Shown here: positions 26,578-34,676 of the stretch, in pieces
Numbering within the stretch: position 1 is the stretch's first letter
Layout: the number at the start of each line of letters is the position of its first letter
Assembly: GCA_964389285.1 (NCBI GenBank)
Contig: CAYMCZ010000009.1
Coordinates: 24,106 to 88,105, forward strand
DNA from: Alectryocaccobium sp964389285
GTDB lineage: Bacteria; Bacillota; Clostridia; Lachnospirales; Lachnospiraceae
Direction: 5' to 3'
Length of the DNA: 64,000 nt
Made by a program: the position numbers and the translations under genes
Notes under the pieces: generated by a model
Databases searched by the model: none
What the model was told of the DNA's origin: nothing
Seen by the model: only the letters and a program-made list of their open reading frames with translations

Positions 26578-27843
26578 ATGAATATAATGGTTGTCGGCGG
26601 CGGCGGCCGTGAACATGCCATAATCAAAAAACTTAAAGAAAATAAAACCATCGGGAAAATCTACGCGCTTCCGGGAAACGGCGGCATGGCATCTGATGCC
26701 GAATGTGTTCCGATAGGCGCAAAAGATATTGATTCTATTGTCAGCTTTGCCGTTGACAATAAAATCGACTATGCCGTTGTGGCACCTGATGACCCGCTTG
26801 TACTCGGCTGCGTTGACGCACTGAATGATTGCGGTATTCCATGCTTCGGACCTGATAAAGCGGCTGCCATAATAGAAGGAAGTAAGGTCTTTTCCAAAGA
26901 GCTTATGCGCAAATATAACATTCCGACGGCAGCTTATGAAGTTTTTACCGACTGTGACGCCGCTCTTTCTTATCTGGACAGCGCCCCTCTTCCTGCGGTA
27001 ATTAAAGCCGACGGGCTCGCGCTCGGAAAAGGCGTTATCATAGCCGAAACCAGAGAACAGGCAAAAGATGCAGTTGTTTCAATAATGAAAGATAAGCAGT
27101 TCGGAGCCAGCGGCGACCGCATCGTCATAGAAGAATTTCTCACGGGTCCCGAAGTTTCGGTTCTTTCTTTCACCGACGGTAAAACCGTTATCCCCATGGT
27201 TTCATCCATGGATCATAAACGTATCGGAGATAATGATACCGGACTTAACACCGGGGGAATGGGAACCGTCGCTCCCAACCCGTATTATACGGATGAAATA
27301 GCGAAACGCTGTATGAATGAAATTTTCATTCCCACCGTAAACGCAATGAATTCCGAAGGACGCACTTTTAAAGGCTGCCTCTATTTCGGGCTTATGATCA
27401 CTGTCGACGGCCCTAAGGTTATCGAATACAATTGCCGTTTCGGAGACCCCGAAACCCAGGTGGTTCTTCCGCTTCTTGAAAGTGATCTGCTTACCGTAAT
27501 GCGCTCCGTAACAGACGGAACTCTCGATAAAACGCCCGTGGTTTTCAGCGGCAAATCCGCGGCCTGCGTCATAATGGCTTCTAAAGGATATCCTCTTTCT
27601 TATAATAAAGGATATGAAATCGATATTCCGGAAGAAATCATTCCGAATGTTTATATTGCCGGAGCTAAACTTGAGTCAGGCAGGCTTTATACGAACGGAG
27701 GCCGGGTTTTGGGGGTAACCGCCGTTGCGGATACTCTTTCGGAAGCCGTAAAATCTTCTTATGATATGGTTTCAAAAATTCATTTCAAAGATTCATACTG
27801 CCGAAGCGATATCGGCGCAAAAGCCCTTAAAACACTTCAGTAA
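26578..27843 (+). CDS. purD: Phosphoribosylamine-glycine ligase (GAR synthetase)
   Basis: Ligates phosphoribosylamine and glycine using ATP. The 421-residue ATP-grasp protein begins NIMVVGGGGREHAIIKKL, has the PurD signature IEEFLTGPEVSVLSFTDG and the metal and nucleotide binding YNCRFGDPETQVVLPLL near residue 286. It sits between the AICAR transformylase and purL, 3 bp before the TTG-containing ribosome binding region of purL. Length and motifs are normal. Confidence 0.97.
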   Translation: MNIMVVGGGGREHAIIKKLKENKTIGKIYALPGNGGMASDAECVPIGAKDIDSIVSFAVDNKIDYAVVAPDDPLVLGCVDALNDCGIPCFGPDKAAAIIEGSKVFSKELMRKYNIPTAAYEVFTDCDAALSYLDSAPLPAVIKADGLALGKGVIIAETREQAKDAVVSIMKDKQFGASGDRIVIEEFLTGPEVSVLSFTDGKTVIPMVSSMDHKRIGDNDTGLNTGGMGTVAPNPYYTDEIAKRCMNEIFIPTVNAMNSEGRTFKGCLYFGLMITVDGPKVIEYNCRFGDPETQVVLPLLESDLLTVMRSVTDGTLDKTPVVFSGKSAACVIMASKGYPLSYNKGYEIDIPEEIIPNVYIAGAKLESGRLYTNGGRVLGVTAVADTLSEAVKSSYDMVSKIHFKDSYCRSDIGAKALKTLQ

Positions 27844-27858
27844 AGATTGGAGAATATA

Positions 27859-30800
27859 ATGGTTTACAGAATTTTCGTAGAAAAGAAAAATGAACAGGCT
27901 CTTGAAGCGAAAGCTCTTTTTGGAGATGCCAAATCTCTTCTTGGGATATCTTCTCTCGAAAAAATCCGTATTTTTAACAGATACGATGCTGAAAACATAA
28001 CTCAGGAGCTGTTTGATTATTCTGTCAGGACAGTTTTTTCCGAGCCCCGGATCGATTATGTTTACGATGATCCTGATCTGACCGGCGCATATGTTTTCGC
28101 GGTCGAATACCTTCCGGGACAGTTTGACCAGAGAGCCGATTCGGCCGCTCAGTGTATTCAGCTTATTTCCCAGGGCGAACGTCCGCTTATTCGTTCCGCA
28201 AAAGTCTATGCTCTTTACGGCAGCCTTTCGGAAGCAGACATACTGGAAATCAAAAAATATGTCGTTAACCCCGTCGAATCCAGGATAGCTTCGCTTGAAA
28301 AGCCCGATACTCTTCAGGTTGTATATGAGATCCCTACTGCCGTCGAACTCCTTGAAGGCTTTACCGCTCTTGACCGCAGCGGCCTTGCTTCTTTTATAAA
28401 AGAAAACGGTCTTGCGATGGATATCGAAGACATACTCTTCTGTCAGAAGTATTTTATTTCCGAAAAGCGCAACCCTACCATAACGGAAATAAAGATGATC
28501 GATACCTACTGGTCAGACCACTGCCGTCATACCACATTCCTTACGGTTATTGACGATGTTAAATTCGAAGATGATCTGCTTCAAAATACGTACGAACGGT
28601 ATCTGAATGTCAGAAAAGAATTAGGACGTACCAAACCGGTATGTCTTATGGATATCGGCACCATAGCAGTCAAATATCTGAAGATGACCGGACAGCTTAC
28701 AAAACTGGACGAGTCCGACGAAATCAATGCGTGTACGGTTAAAATAGAAATTGAAGCTGACGGAAAAAAAGAGCCGTGGCTGCTGCTTTTTAAAAATGAA
28801 ACACATAACCATCCTACTGAAATCGAACCTTTCGGAGGCGCTGCGACCTGTATAGGCGGCGCCATAAGGGATCCTCTCTCCGGCCGTTCTTATGTTTACG
28901 GCGCAATGCGTGTTACCGGAGCGGCGGATCCGACCGTTCCGGTCAGTGAAACCATTCCGGGAAAACTGCCACAGAGAAAAATTGTTACCACGGCTGCTGC
29001 CGGATATTCTTCGTACGGAAACCAGATTGGTCTTGCCACCGGCATAGTAGACGAGCTTTACCATCCCGGTTATGCGGCAAAACGTATGGAAATAGGTGCC
29101 GTAATAGCTGCCGCTCCGGCAGAAAACGTGCGGCGCGAAGTACCCGCCCCCGGCGATGTCATTATCCTGCTGGGCGGAGCTACCGGCAGGGACGGCATAG
29201 GTGGAGCTACGGGTTCTTCAAAGGCACATGATTCCCACTCGGTAGAAAACTGCGGGGCTGAGGTGCAAAAAGGAAATGCCCCCGAAGAAAGAAAACTTCA
29301 GAGATTATTCAGGAATCCGACGGCCACAAAGATGATAAAACGCTGCAACGACTTCGGCGCAGGCGGAGTTTCGGTCGCAATCGGAGAACTTGCGGCCGGT
29401 CTTGATATCAATCTGGACGCCGTTCCCAAAAAATATGAAGGGCTTGACGGCACCGAACTCGCGATTTCGGAATCACAGGAGCGTATGGCTGTCGTTGTCG
29501 AAGCTAAAGACGAGGCGGCATTTCTTGCTCTCGCAAAAGAAGAAAATTTAAATGCCACTCCCGTAGCTAAAGTAAAAGCCGATCCGAGACTTACAATGAC
29601 CTGGAACGGAAATATTATCTGCGATATTTCCAGAGAATTTCTGGATTCAAACGGTGCGGACAAGCATACCGTGGCGGCTCCCGAAAAAGCCGCGTTATCC
29701 GTTCTTACATTACCGTCTCTGGATCTTTCCAAAGGTTTTGCCGAAAGCTATAAAATGGCTGTTGCCGATTTAAATATCTGCTCAAAAAGAGGTCTTGCCG
29801 AAAGGTTTGATTCCACCATAGGAGCAGGCACCGTACTTATGCCTTTCGGCGGAAAGCTGCAGCACACCCCGGCTCAGGCCATGGTACAAAAAATCTCGAT
29901 GGAGAAAAAACATACAAATGACTGTTCACTTATGTCATGGGGTTATAATCCGTATCTTGCCGAGCAAAGCCCTTATCACAGCGCTTATATTGCCGTAATA
30001 GAATCCGTATGCAAGCTGATAGCTTCGGGTGCTGATTTTACGGACACATATCTGACTTTCCAGGAATACTTTGAAAAACTCGGCACCGACCCCAAAAAAT
30101 GGGGCAAACCGTTTTCCGCGCTTTTGGGCGCATTCAGAGCTCAGATAGAGCTTGGCATAGGAGCCATAGGCGGAAAAGATTCCATGAGCGGAACATTCGA
30201 AAAATTAAACGTGCCTCCTACGCTTGTTTCTTTCGCGGTTACCACGGCAAAAGCCGATGATATTGTATCTCCGGAGTTTAAAAAAGCAGGAAACCGGGTT
30301 TATCTTATCGCTCCCAAATACGATAAAGATCATCTTCCGTCCTGTGCTTCACTCCTTAAAATGTTTGAAGTAATTCCAAACCTGCTTCACTTAAGGCAGG
30401 CTTGCAGCTCTTATACATGCGGCATCGGCGGGCCTGCTGAAGCGGTATTTAAAATGGCCATCGGAAACGGTTTCGGCTTTAACTTCAATCCTGAATTAGA
30501 CGTTGACTATCTTTTCAGATACAGGTACGGCTCTTTTGTTACAGAACTCGCAAGCGGCGAAATTCCGCTTAGTGACGAATATGACGTGATTCTTCTCGGA
30601 ACCGTTACGGATGACAATGCTTTCACTTTCGGCAGCGAATCCGTCAAAGGCGAAGAACTGCTCTCGGTTTATGAAAACCGCCTGGAATCGGTATTTCATT
30701 GCAACATACCGGACACAAAGGCGCCTGTTCAGGATTTTACGTATAAAGCATCCGAACGTTATACCTGCGCTCCTGCCCTGAAATCAGCCAGACCCAAGGT

Positions 30801-31587
30801 GCTTATACCCGCGTTTCCGGGTACGAACTGTGAATATGACAGCGCAAAGGTAATGCGCGATGCCGGAGCTGAGCCGGTAATAATTGTTATTAACAACCTC
30901 AATGCCGAAGGCATACATGCTTCCATGGACAGGTTTTCCGCTGAACTGAAAACTTCACAGATGATCTTCATACCCGGCGGTTTTTCGGGCGGCGACGAGC
31001 CTGACGGCAGCGGAAAGTTCATAACGGCATTTTTCAGAAACAGTGAAATAAAAGCCGGGGTTACCGATCTGCTTGAAAAACGCGACGGCCTGATATGCGG
31101 CATCTGCAACGGTTTTCAGGCACTTATAAAATTAGGGCTTGTACCGTACGGACGTATTATTGACGCAGATGAAAACTCTCCTACACTTACGTTCAACACT
31201 ATCGCAAGACATCAGTCCCGGATAGTAAGGACGAGAATTGCGTCAAACAAATCTCCCTGGCTTTCTCTCATGGAGCCGGGCGATATAATCAGTGTCCCGA
31301 TTTCACACGGGGAAGGTCGTTTTATAGCCGACGAAGCTCTTATTGAAAAAATGGCCGAAAACGGCCAGATCGCAACTCAGTATGTAGATCTTGACGGACA
31401 TGCTACGACTGATGTGCATTTCAATCCCAATAATTCCATGTATGCCATAGAAGGCATCACTTCGCCGGACGGCAGGGTTTTCGGTAAAATGGGACACAGC
31501 GAAAGAATCGGCTGCGGCCTTTATAAAAATGTTCCGGGTAATTACGACATCAGGATGTTTGAGGCTGCGGTAAAATATTTCAGATAA
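27859..31587 (+). CDS. purL: Phosphoribosylformylglycinamidine synthase, large single-chain type
   Basis: Converts FGAR to FGAM using ATP and glutamine. The 1242-residue protein joins the synthase and a C-terminal class I glutaminase in one chain, unlike the separate PurS, PurL and PurQ of Bacillus. Seen are TYWSDHCRHTTFLTVIDDV, LLFKNETHNHPTEIEPFGGA, and in the glutaminase KVLIPAFPGTNCEYDSAK, GLICGICNGFQALIKLG (nucleophilic cysteine) and ISHGEGRF. This fits the clostridial large-PurL clade. The start at 27859 follows TTGGAGAATATA; a TTG four codons earlier is part of that site. It is the last gene of the operon; the 245-bp inverted repeat begins 14 bp after the stop. Confidence 0.96.
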   Translation: MVYRIFVEKKNEQALEAKALFGDAKSLLGISSLEKIRIFNRYDAENITQELFDYSVRTVFSEPRIDYVYDDPDLTGAYVFAVEYLPGQFDQRADSAAQCIQLISQGERPLIRSAKVYALYGSLSEADILEIKKYVVNPVESRIASLEKPDTLQVVYEIPTAVELLEGFTALDRSGLASFIKENGLAMDIEDILFCQKYFISEKRNPTITEIKMIDTYWSDHCRHTTFLTVIDDVKFEDDLLQNTYERYLNVRKELGRTKPVCLMDIGTIAVKYLKMTGQLTKLDESDEINACTVKIEIEADGKKEPWLLLFKNETHNHPTEIEPFGGAATCIGGAIRDPLSGRSYVYGAMRVTGAADPTVPVSETIPGKLPQRKIVTTAAAGYSSYGNQIGLATGIVDELYHPGYAAKRMEIGAVIAAAPAENVRREVPAPGDVIILLGGATGRDGIGGATGSSKAHDSHSVENCGAEVQKGNAPEERKLQRLFRNPTATKMIKRCNDFGAGGVSVAIGELAAGLDINLDAVPKKYEGLDGTELAISESQERMAVVVEAKDEAAFLALAKEENLNATPVAKVKADPRLTMTWNGNIICDISREFLDSNGADKHTVAAPEKAALSVLTLPSLDLSKGFAESYKMAVADLNICSKRGLAERFDSTIGAGTVLMPFGGKLQHTPAQAMVQKISMEKKHTNDCSLMSWGYNPYLAEQSPYHSAYIAVIESVCKLIASGADFTDTYLTFQEYFEKLGTDPKKWGKPFSALLGAFRAQIELGIGAIGGKDSMSGTFEKLNVPPTLVSFAVTTAKADDIVSPEFKKAGNRVYLIAPKYDKDHLPSCASLLKMFEVIPNLLHLRQACSSYTCGIGGPAEAVFKMAIGNGFGFNFNPELDVDYLFRYRYGSFVTELASGEIPLSDEYDVILLGTVTDDNAFTFGSESVKGEELLSVYENRLESVFHCNIPDTKAPVQDFTYKASERYTCAPALKSARPKVLIPAFPGTNCEYDSAKVMRDAGAEPVIIVINNLNAEGIHASMDRFSAELKTSQMIFIPGGFSGGDEPDGSGKFITAFFRNSEIKAGVTDLLEKRDGLICGICNGFQALIKLGLVPYGRIIDADENSPTLTFNTIARHQSRIVRTRIASNKSPWLSLMEPGDIISVPISHGEGRFIADEALIEKMAENGQIATQYVDLDGHATTDVHFNPNNSMYAIEGITSPDGRVFGKMGHSERIGCGLYKNVPGNYDIRMFEAAVKYFR

Positions 31588-31601
31588 CTGCTGTTTTACA
31601 T

Positions 31602-31846
31602 AAGATCAGTGCTTTTATTTTACGCATAATAAAAAGAAAACTGCACGGAACACGCCGCGCTCTCTTCGCTTCACTTCTTTTCATCTGCATTGCGCCTCAT
31701 TTGTTGAGGGTATTTCATTTGCAGAGCGTTAAGAAATGCGGCGCATACGGCGCGAGCACGAAAAAAAAGTGAAGCTCGTTCGCCGCGACTATCGTTCCAT
31801 GCATGTTTTCTTTTTTTATATGCTTCAAAAAATAAGCACTGATCTT
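31602..31846. repeat. Long imperfect inverted repeat between convergent purL and the STT3 gene
   Basis: The ends are 13-bp perfect inverted repeats (AAGATCAGTGCTT at 31602-31614, AAGCACTGATCTT at 31834-31846). The arms stay partly complementary all the way in, with matched blocks such as AAAAAGAAAAC / GTTTTCTTTTT and GCTTCACTT / AAGTGAAGC. The inner stem TGCGCCTCATTT (31691-31702) pairs with AAATGCGGCGCA (31734-31745) with one mismatch, leaving a 31-nt loop. No U tract or target-site duplication is visible and no real gene lies inside. It could be a decayed MITE-like element, a large bidirectional hairpin terminator or a structured RNA. Confidence 0.8.
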
Positions 31847-31870
31847 TGCAGACCCGGCGGCGCATGTCCG

Positions 31871-34006
31871 CTAACTGCCGTAAACTACACGCCAGACCTG
31901 CACATTTCTTATGCCGTCGTTTTGTTGATAAACGATTTCAAAACAGTTCCCCCCGTTTCTATCAAAAAACAGTCTCCAAAGAGTTTCCGTCTTACGCTTA
32001 TCAAAAAATCTTTGTACTTCTTCATCTTCTGTTTCATTCATAAGACGTCCGTCCGGAGTCGAATTATATGTAGTATATGTCGGAGGAGCCTGTTCTCCCG
32101 AAAAATCCCAACCGCCGTAGTATTCTATCCACGCAATCTGTCTCATCATTTTATCGGTGACAATCAGATATATCTCACTTTGCTCTGCAGGGTGTACAAG
32201 CCTTTCCGCTTCGGCGGCTTCTGTCTCAGTCAGACCATAATTATCTTCAAAAAGTAAAACTGCGCTGTCTTTATCCAACGGGATTGCCGATAAAACCGCT
32301 TCCACGCCCCTTTGAGGGCCGATTATTTCCATAAGATACTCTGCCGCTTTGTTTCCCGAAACCGAAAGCATTTTAAAAATGCCCTGTGACAGGCTCAGGT
32401 TATCGGTTGTAAGTGCTTTTCCTATAAGGATTGCCCGGACAGGATCCTGTGAACCTCCGTCCCAAAATGCCGGATGACCGGACTCGGCTTCATAATAATA
32501 CCCGAGATCCCACCACGAAGCGATTACAGCATCGGGACTTTCCGAATTTTCTTTTATCCAATCCATGGCTCCCGCCGAAGAATCGGTTACATCCGGAACG
32601 AGCGACATGCTCATACGAACCGATCCCCATACCGGCAAAAGAACTACAGCTGCGCAAAGAACCGCGGATAATAAAACCTTAATCCCTTCGGAGGCGGGTC
32701 TTATTTCAAAGCTTTTATTTAAAAACCAGCCGACTGCCGCTCCCGCCAGTATGCCGACGGGAACAGCCAGATGTTCGGTGAAACGCGTTCCCATCCTGAC
32801 CGCATATAAACCTCCCGCCAGCCAGACTGCAAGCACCGCAAGATATAGCACGCTCGGACGGCGCCCCATTGCAACGGCACTGCCGTTTACGTTTTTCTTT
32901 ATGCTTTTAAAAATTAATACTATTACACCGCATACACAAAGTCCGGCAGAAATAATAACTCCAATTCCGTTTAATACCGTTGTTTTTGCGCCCGGTGTAT
33001 ATGACATAAACCATTGAAGTGCGTTCGAAGGGAAAAAGCTATTTACCTTAAGCTCGGAAATCGAAATAAAAAGATTCGGCATAACATTCGAAGCGGTAAT
33101 ATCCTGTGCTGTCGTAAAAGCCTGCGAGAAATTATCAAAAAACGAACTACCGTAAACCGGCAAAAGCATCAGCACCGAAAAACCGATACATAAGATAAAG
33201 GAGATAAATTCAGGCTGACGGAGAAAAAAACGGGTGTCGGATTTTTTTTCTTTTCCAAATGATAAGGATATAATAAGAATGATAAGAAATATAAGTCCGC
33301 CGGTAAGCGTAAGCAAAGAAAATACAAACGAATATGCAGACCAGCATAGAGAATATGTCAGTACAACCAAAGCAAAGAGCAACGAAAAAAGGATGCGCCG
33401 AATAACGGTTTTCGCCCTGAATGACTCCGTAAGAAACAATATCAGCAGCACGTCCATAAGGACGAGAAACATGTCTGTATCAAATCGCCCCGCAGTAGTT
33501 CGTGATACGTAAGAAGAAGCGCACGCAACCAGAATCCCGGAAACAAATCCCGCAGCAGTTCCTCCCAGCCTTTTCCCGAGAATAAACGCCGCAAGGGCTG
33601 CAACTGCCGACATGCATGCCGCAATCCAGAATTCGACCATATATAATTCCGTCCCGAAAACAGGATTGAGTATGCGCCAGACAAATGAAGTAAGGACAAT
33701 TATTCCCGGCTGATACTCCGCGCTGCGGCCCTCGGGATAAAAACTCTTTGTGTCCCATTCCATACCGTTTTCGTCAACGCCGTCACCCAAAGTACCGTAA
33801 TTCAGATAATTATCCGTAAGCCTGACATGATAATATGAGTCAGGATCAATTAAGTACGGAAGACCGTTTTCATTGATATAGGAATTGCGATTTTCCTCCG
33901 AAACATTCGGCAAAGCAGAAGAAGGCAGCCGCACAATAACTGCGGCTGCCATAACCGAAATAATACAGATAAATAGTATTAATACGCTTCGTCCTCTTTG
34001 TTTCAT
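31871..34006 (-). CDS. stt3: STT3/AglB/PglB-type oligosaccharyltransferase
   Basis: A 711-residue membrane enzyme. About 12 hydrophobic segments fill residues 8-465 and a soluble outside domain follows. Motifs of the N-glycosylation enzyme family are in order: IDPDSYYHVR with D54 and D56 (first acidic motif, outer loop 1), SRTTAGRFDTDMF with D176 and D178 (very like the NRTMSGYYDTDM region of PglB), FISISELK with E318 (the SVSE/TIxE motif), a conserved arginine region MGTRFTEHLAVP near 405, and ASWWDLGYY at 497-504 (WWDxG, sequon binding), followed by WDGGSQDP. Such enzymes move a lipid-linked glycan to Asn in N-X-S/T outside the membrane. The gene starts 6 bp after a sequon-rich secreted protein, whose last codons contain its GGAAGG site. 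The glycan and its donor genes are not in the window. Confidence 0.9.
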   Translation of the reverse strand: MKQRGRSVLILFICIISVMAAAVIVRLPSSALPNVSEENRNSYINENGLPYLIDPDSYYHVRLTDNYLNYGTLGDGVDENGMEWDTKSFYPEGRSAEYQPGIIVLTSFVWRILNPVFGTELYMVEFWIAACMSAVAALAAFILGKRLGGTAAGFVSGILVACASSYVSRTTAGRFDTDMFLVLMDVLLILFLTESFRAKTVIRRILFSLLFALVVLTYSLCWSAYSFVFSLLTLTGGLIFLIILIISLSFGKEKKSDTRFFLRQPEFISFILCIGFSVLMLLPVYGSSFFDNFSQAFTTAQDITASNVMPNLFISISELKVNSFFPSNALQWFMSYTPGAKTTVLNGIGVIISAGLCVCGVIVLIFKSIKKNVNGSAVAMGRRPSVLYLAVLAVWLAGGLYAVRMGTRFTEHLAVPVGILAGAAVGWFLNKSFEIRPASEGIKVLLSAVLCAAVVLLPVWGSVRMSMSLVPDVTDSSAGAMDWIKENSESPDAVIASWWDLGYYYEAESGHPAFWDGGSQDPVRAILIGKALTTDNLSLSQGIFKMLSVSGNKAAEYLMEIIGPQRGVEAVLSAIPLDKDSAVLLFEDNYGLTETEAAEAERLVHPAEQSEIYLIVTDKMMRQIAWIEYYGGWDFSGEQAPPTYTTYNSTPDGRLMNETEDEEVQRFFDKRKTETLWRLFFDRNGGNCFEIVYQQNDGIRNVQVWRVVYGS

Positions 34007-34012
34007 AAAATC

Positions 34013-34591
34013 TTACCTTCCGGATTTTTTGGGTCTCCAGAAGAAAGCGAGGAAGAATGCTAAAACAGCGAAACCTACCGCTAAAATCACGGGCAATGCA
34101 GAAGTCGCAGGTCCGGTAGCAGGTGATTTCTTAGCTGTTGAAGAAGCAGCGTTTGCGGAAGCTGACTTTGTTGCGGAAGAATTCGAACTGTCAGTTGAAT
34201 TAACGGCGGTATCATTCACAGCGGGATCAGCATCAGATGTAGAATTAATGCTTGTATCGTTTCCTGCGGGATCAACATCAGACGTACCATTAATATCTGT
34301 ATTGTTTCCTGCGGGGTCAACATCAGATGTACCATTAATATCTGTATTGTTTCCTGCGGGATCAACATCGGTTGTTCCGTTTGTAGGCGTATCTATATAA
34401 GTATTATTCATGACCGGAATAACATTATCAACATAATCAACTGTCACTGTAATATTCTGATCTATACCGTCGTCTATTACACTAATAACATCTCCGTTCT
34501 GATCAAGATAAATTGTAGCCATTACATTTGTAGCAAAAAACAGCGACATAACAACGGCCGCAAGTACCATAATTATTTTTTTCTTATTCAT
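34013..34591 (-). CDS. Secreted, C-terminally anchored protein with 12 N-glycosylation sequons (likely STT3 acceptor)
   Basis: No known family was recognised for this 192-residue protein. Residues 1-25 are a signal peptide (NKKKIIMVLAAVV..., cleavage after VMA). Residues 46-139 hold 12 N-X-S/T sequons, at N46, 62, 71, 81, 86, 96, 101, 111, 116, 126, 131 and 137; N46, N86 and N101 also have Asp at -2, the stricter bacterial form. Residues 75-134 are four 15-residue repeats with two sequons each. Residues 135-158 are Ser/Ala/Lys-rich. The end is SPATGP, about 22 hydrophobic residues and RPKKSGR, which looks like a sortase-type or simple membrane anchor. AGGAGG precedes the ATG and a strong promoter lies upstream. 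With the STT3 gene next in the operon it is probably the enzyme's dedicated substrate; that is inference. Confidence 0.88.
   Translation of the reverse strand: MNKKKIIMVLAAVVMSLFFATNVMATIYLDQNGDVISVIDDGIDQNITVTVDYVDNVIPVMNNTYIDTPTNGTTDVDPAGNNTDINGTSDVDPAGNNTDINGTSDVDPAGNDTSINSTSDADPAVNDTAVNSTDSSNSSATKSASANAASSTAKKSPATGPATSALPVILAVGFAVLAFFLAFFWRPKKSGR
34190..34369 (-). repeat. Four tandem 45-bp repeats coding for sequon repeats
   Basis: Four in-frame 45-bp units encode residues 75-89, 90-104, 105-119 and 120-134 of the secreted protein. Units 1 and 2 are identical in protein (DVDPAGNNTDINGTS) and almost so in DNA; units 3 and 4 diverge (DVDPAGNDTSINSTS, DADPAVNDTAVNSTD). Sequons are kept at the same two positions in all four. 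Confidence 0.95.
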
Positions 34592-34644
34592 AAAAACCTC
34601 CTGTCCGGATAATAAACCCTAAAAAACGTTAGTCTTTTGTTTGT

Positions 34645-34672
34645 ATTATATAATAATTACAAACAAAGTCAA
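34645..34672 (-). promoter_or_regulatory. Sigma-A type promoter of the acceptor-STT3 operon
   Basis: On the minus strand TTGACT (34667-34672), 16 bp, then a perfect TATAAT (34645-34650). It begins 5 bp after the stop of the upstream reductase-like gene and leaves a leader of roughly 45 nt. The cassette is thus an independent transcription unit. Confidence 0.82.
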
Positions 34673-34676
34673 GGGT

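Noticed and set aside
31602..31846. Inverted repeat as a CRISPR array or insertion sequence
   Set aside because: No regular spacers and no transposase frame; only one hairpin-like unit.
31736..32257. 173-codon plus-strand frame covering the inverted repeat and the STT3 3' end
   Set aside because: It is antisense to the STT3 gene, starts inside the palindrome and shows no protein-like composition or binding site.
33885..34400. 171-codon plus-strand frame with repeated SFPAGST segments
   Set aside because: The repeats are the antisense image of the 45-bp units coding for the secreted protein; the minus-strand frame has a signal peptide, binding site and promoter.
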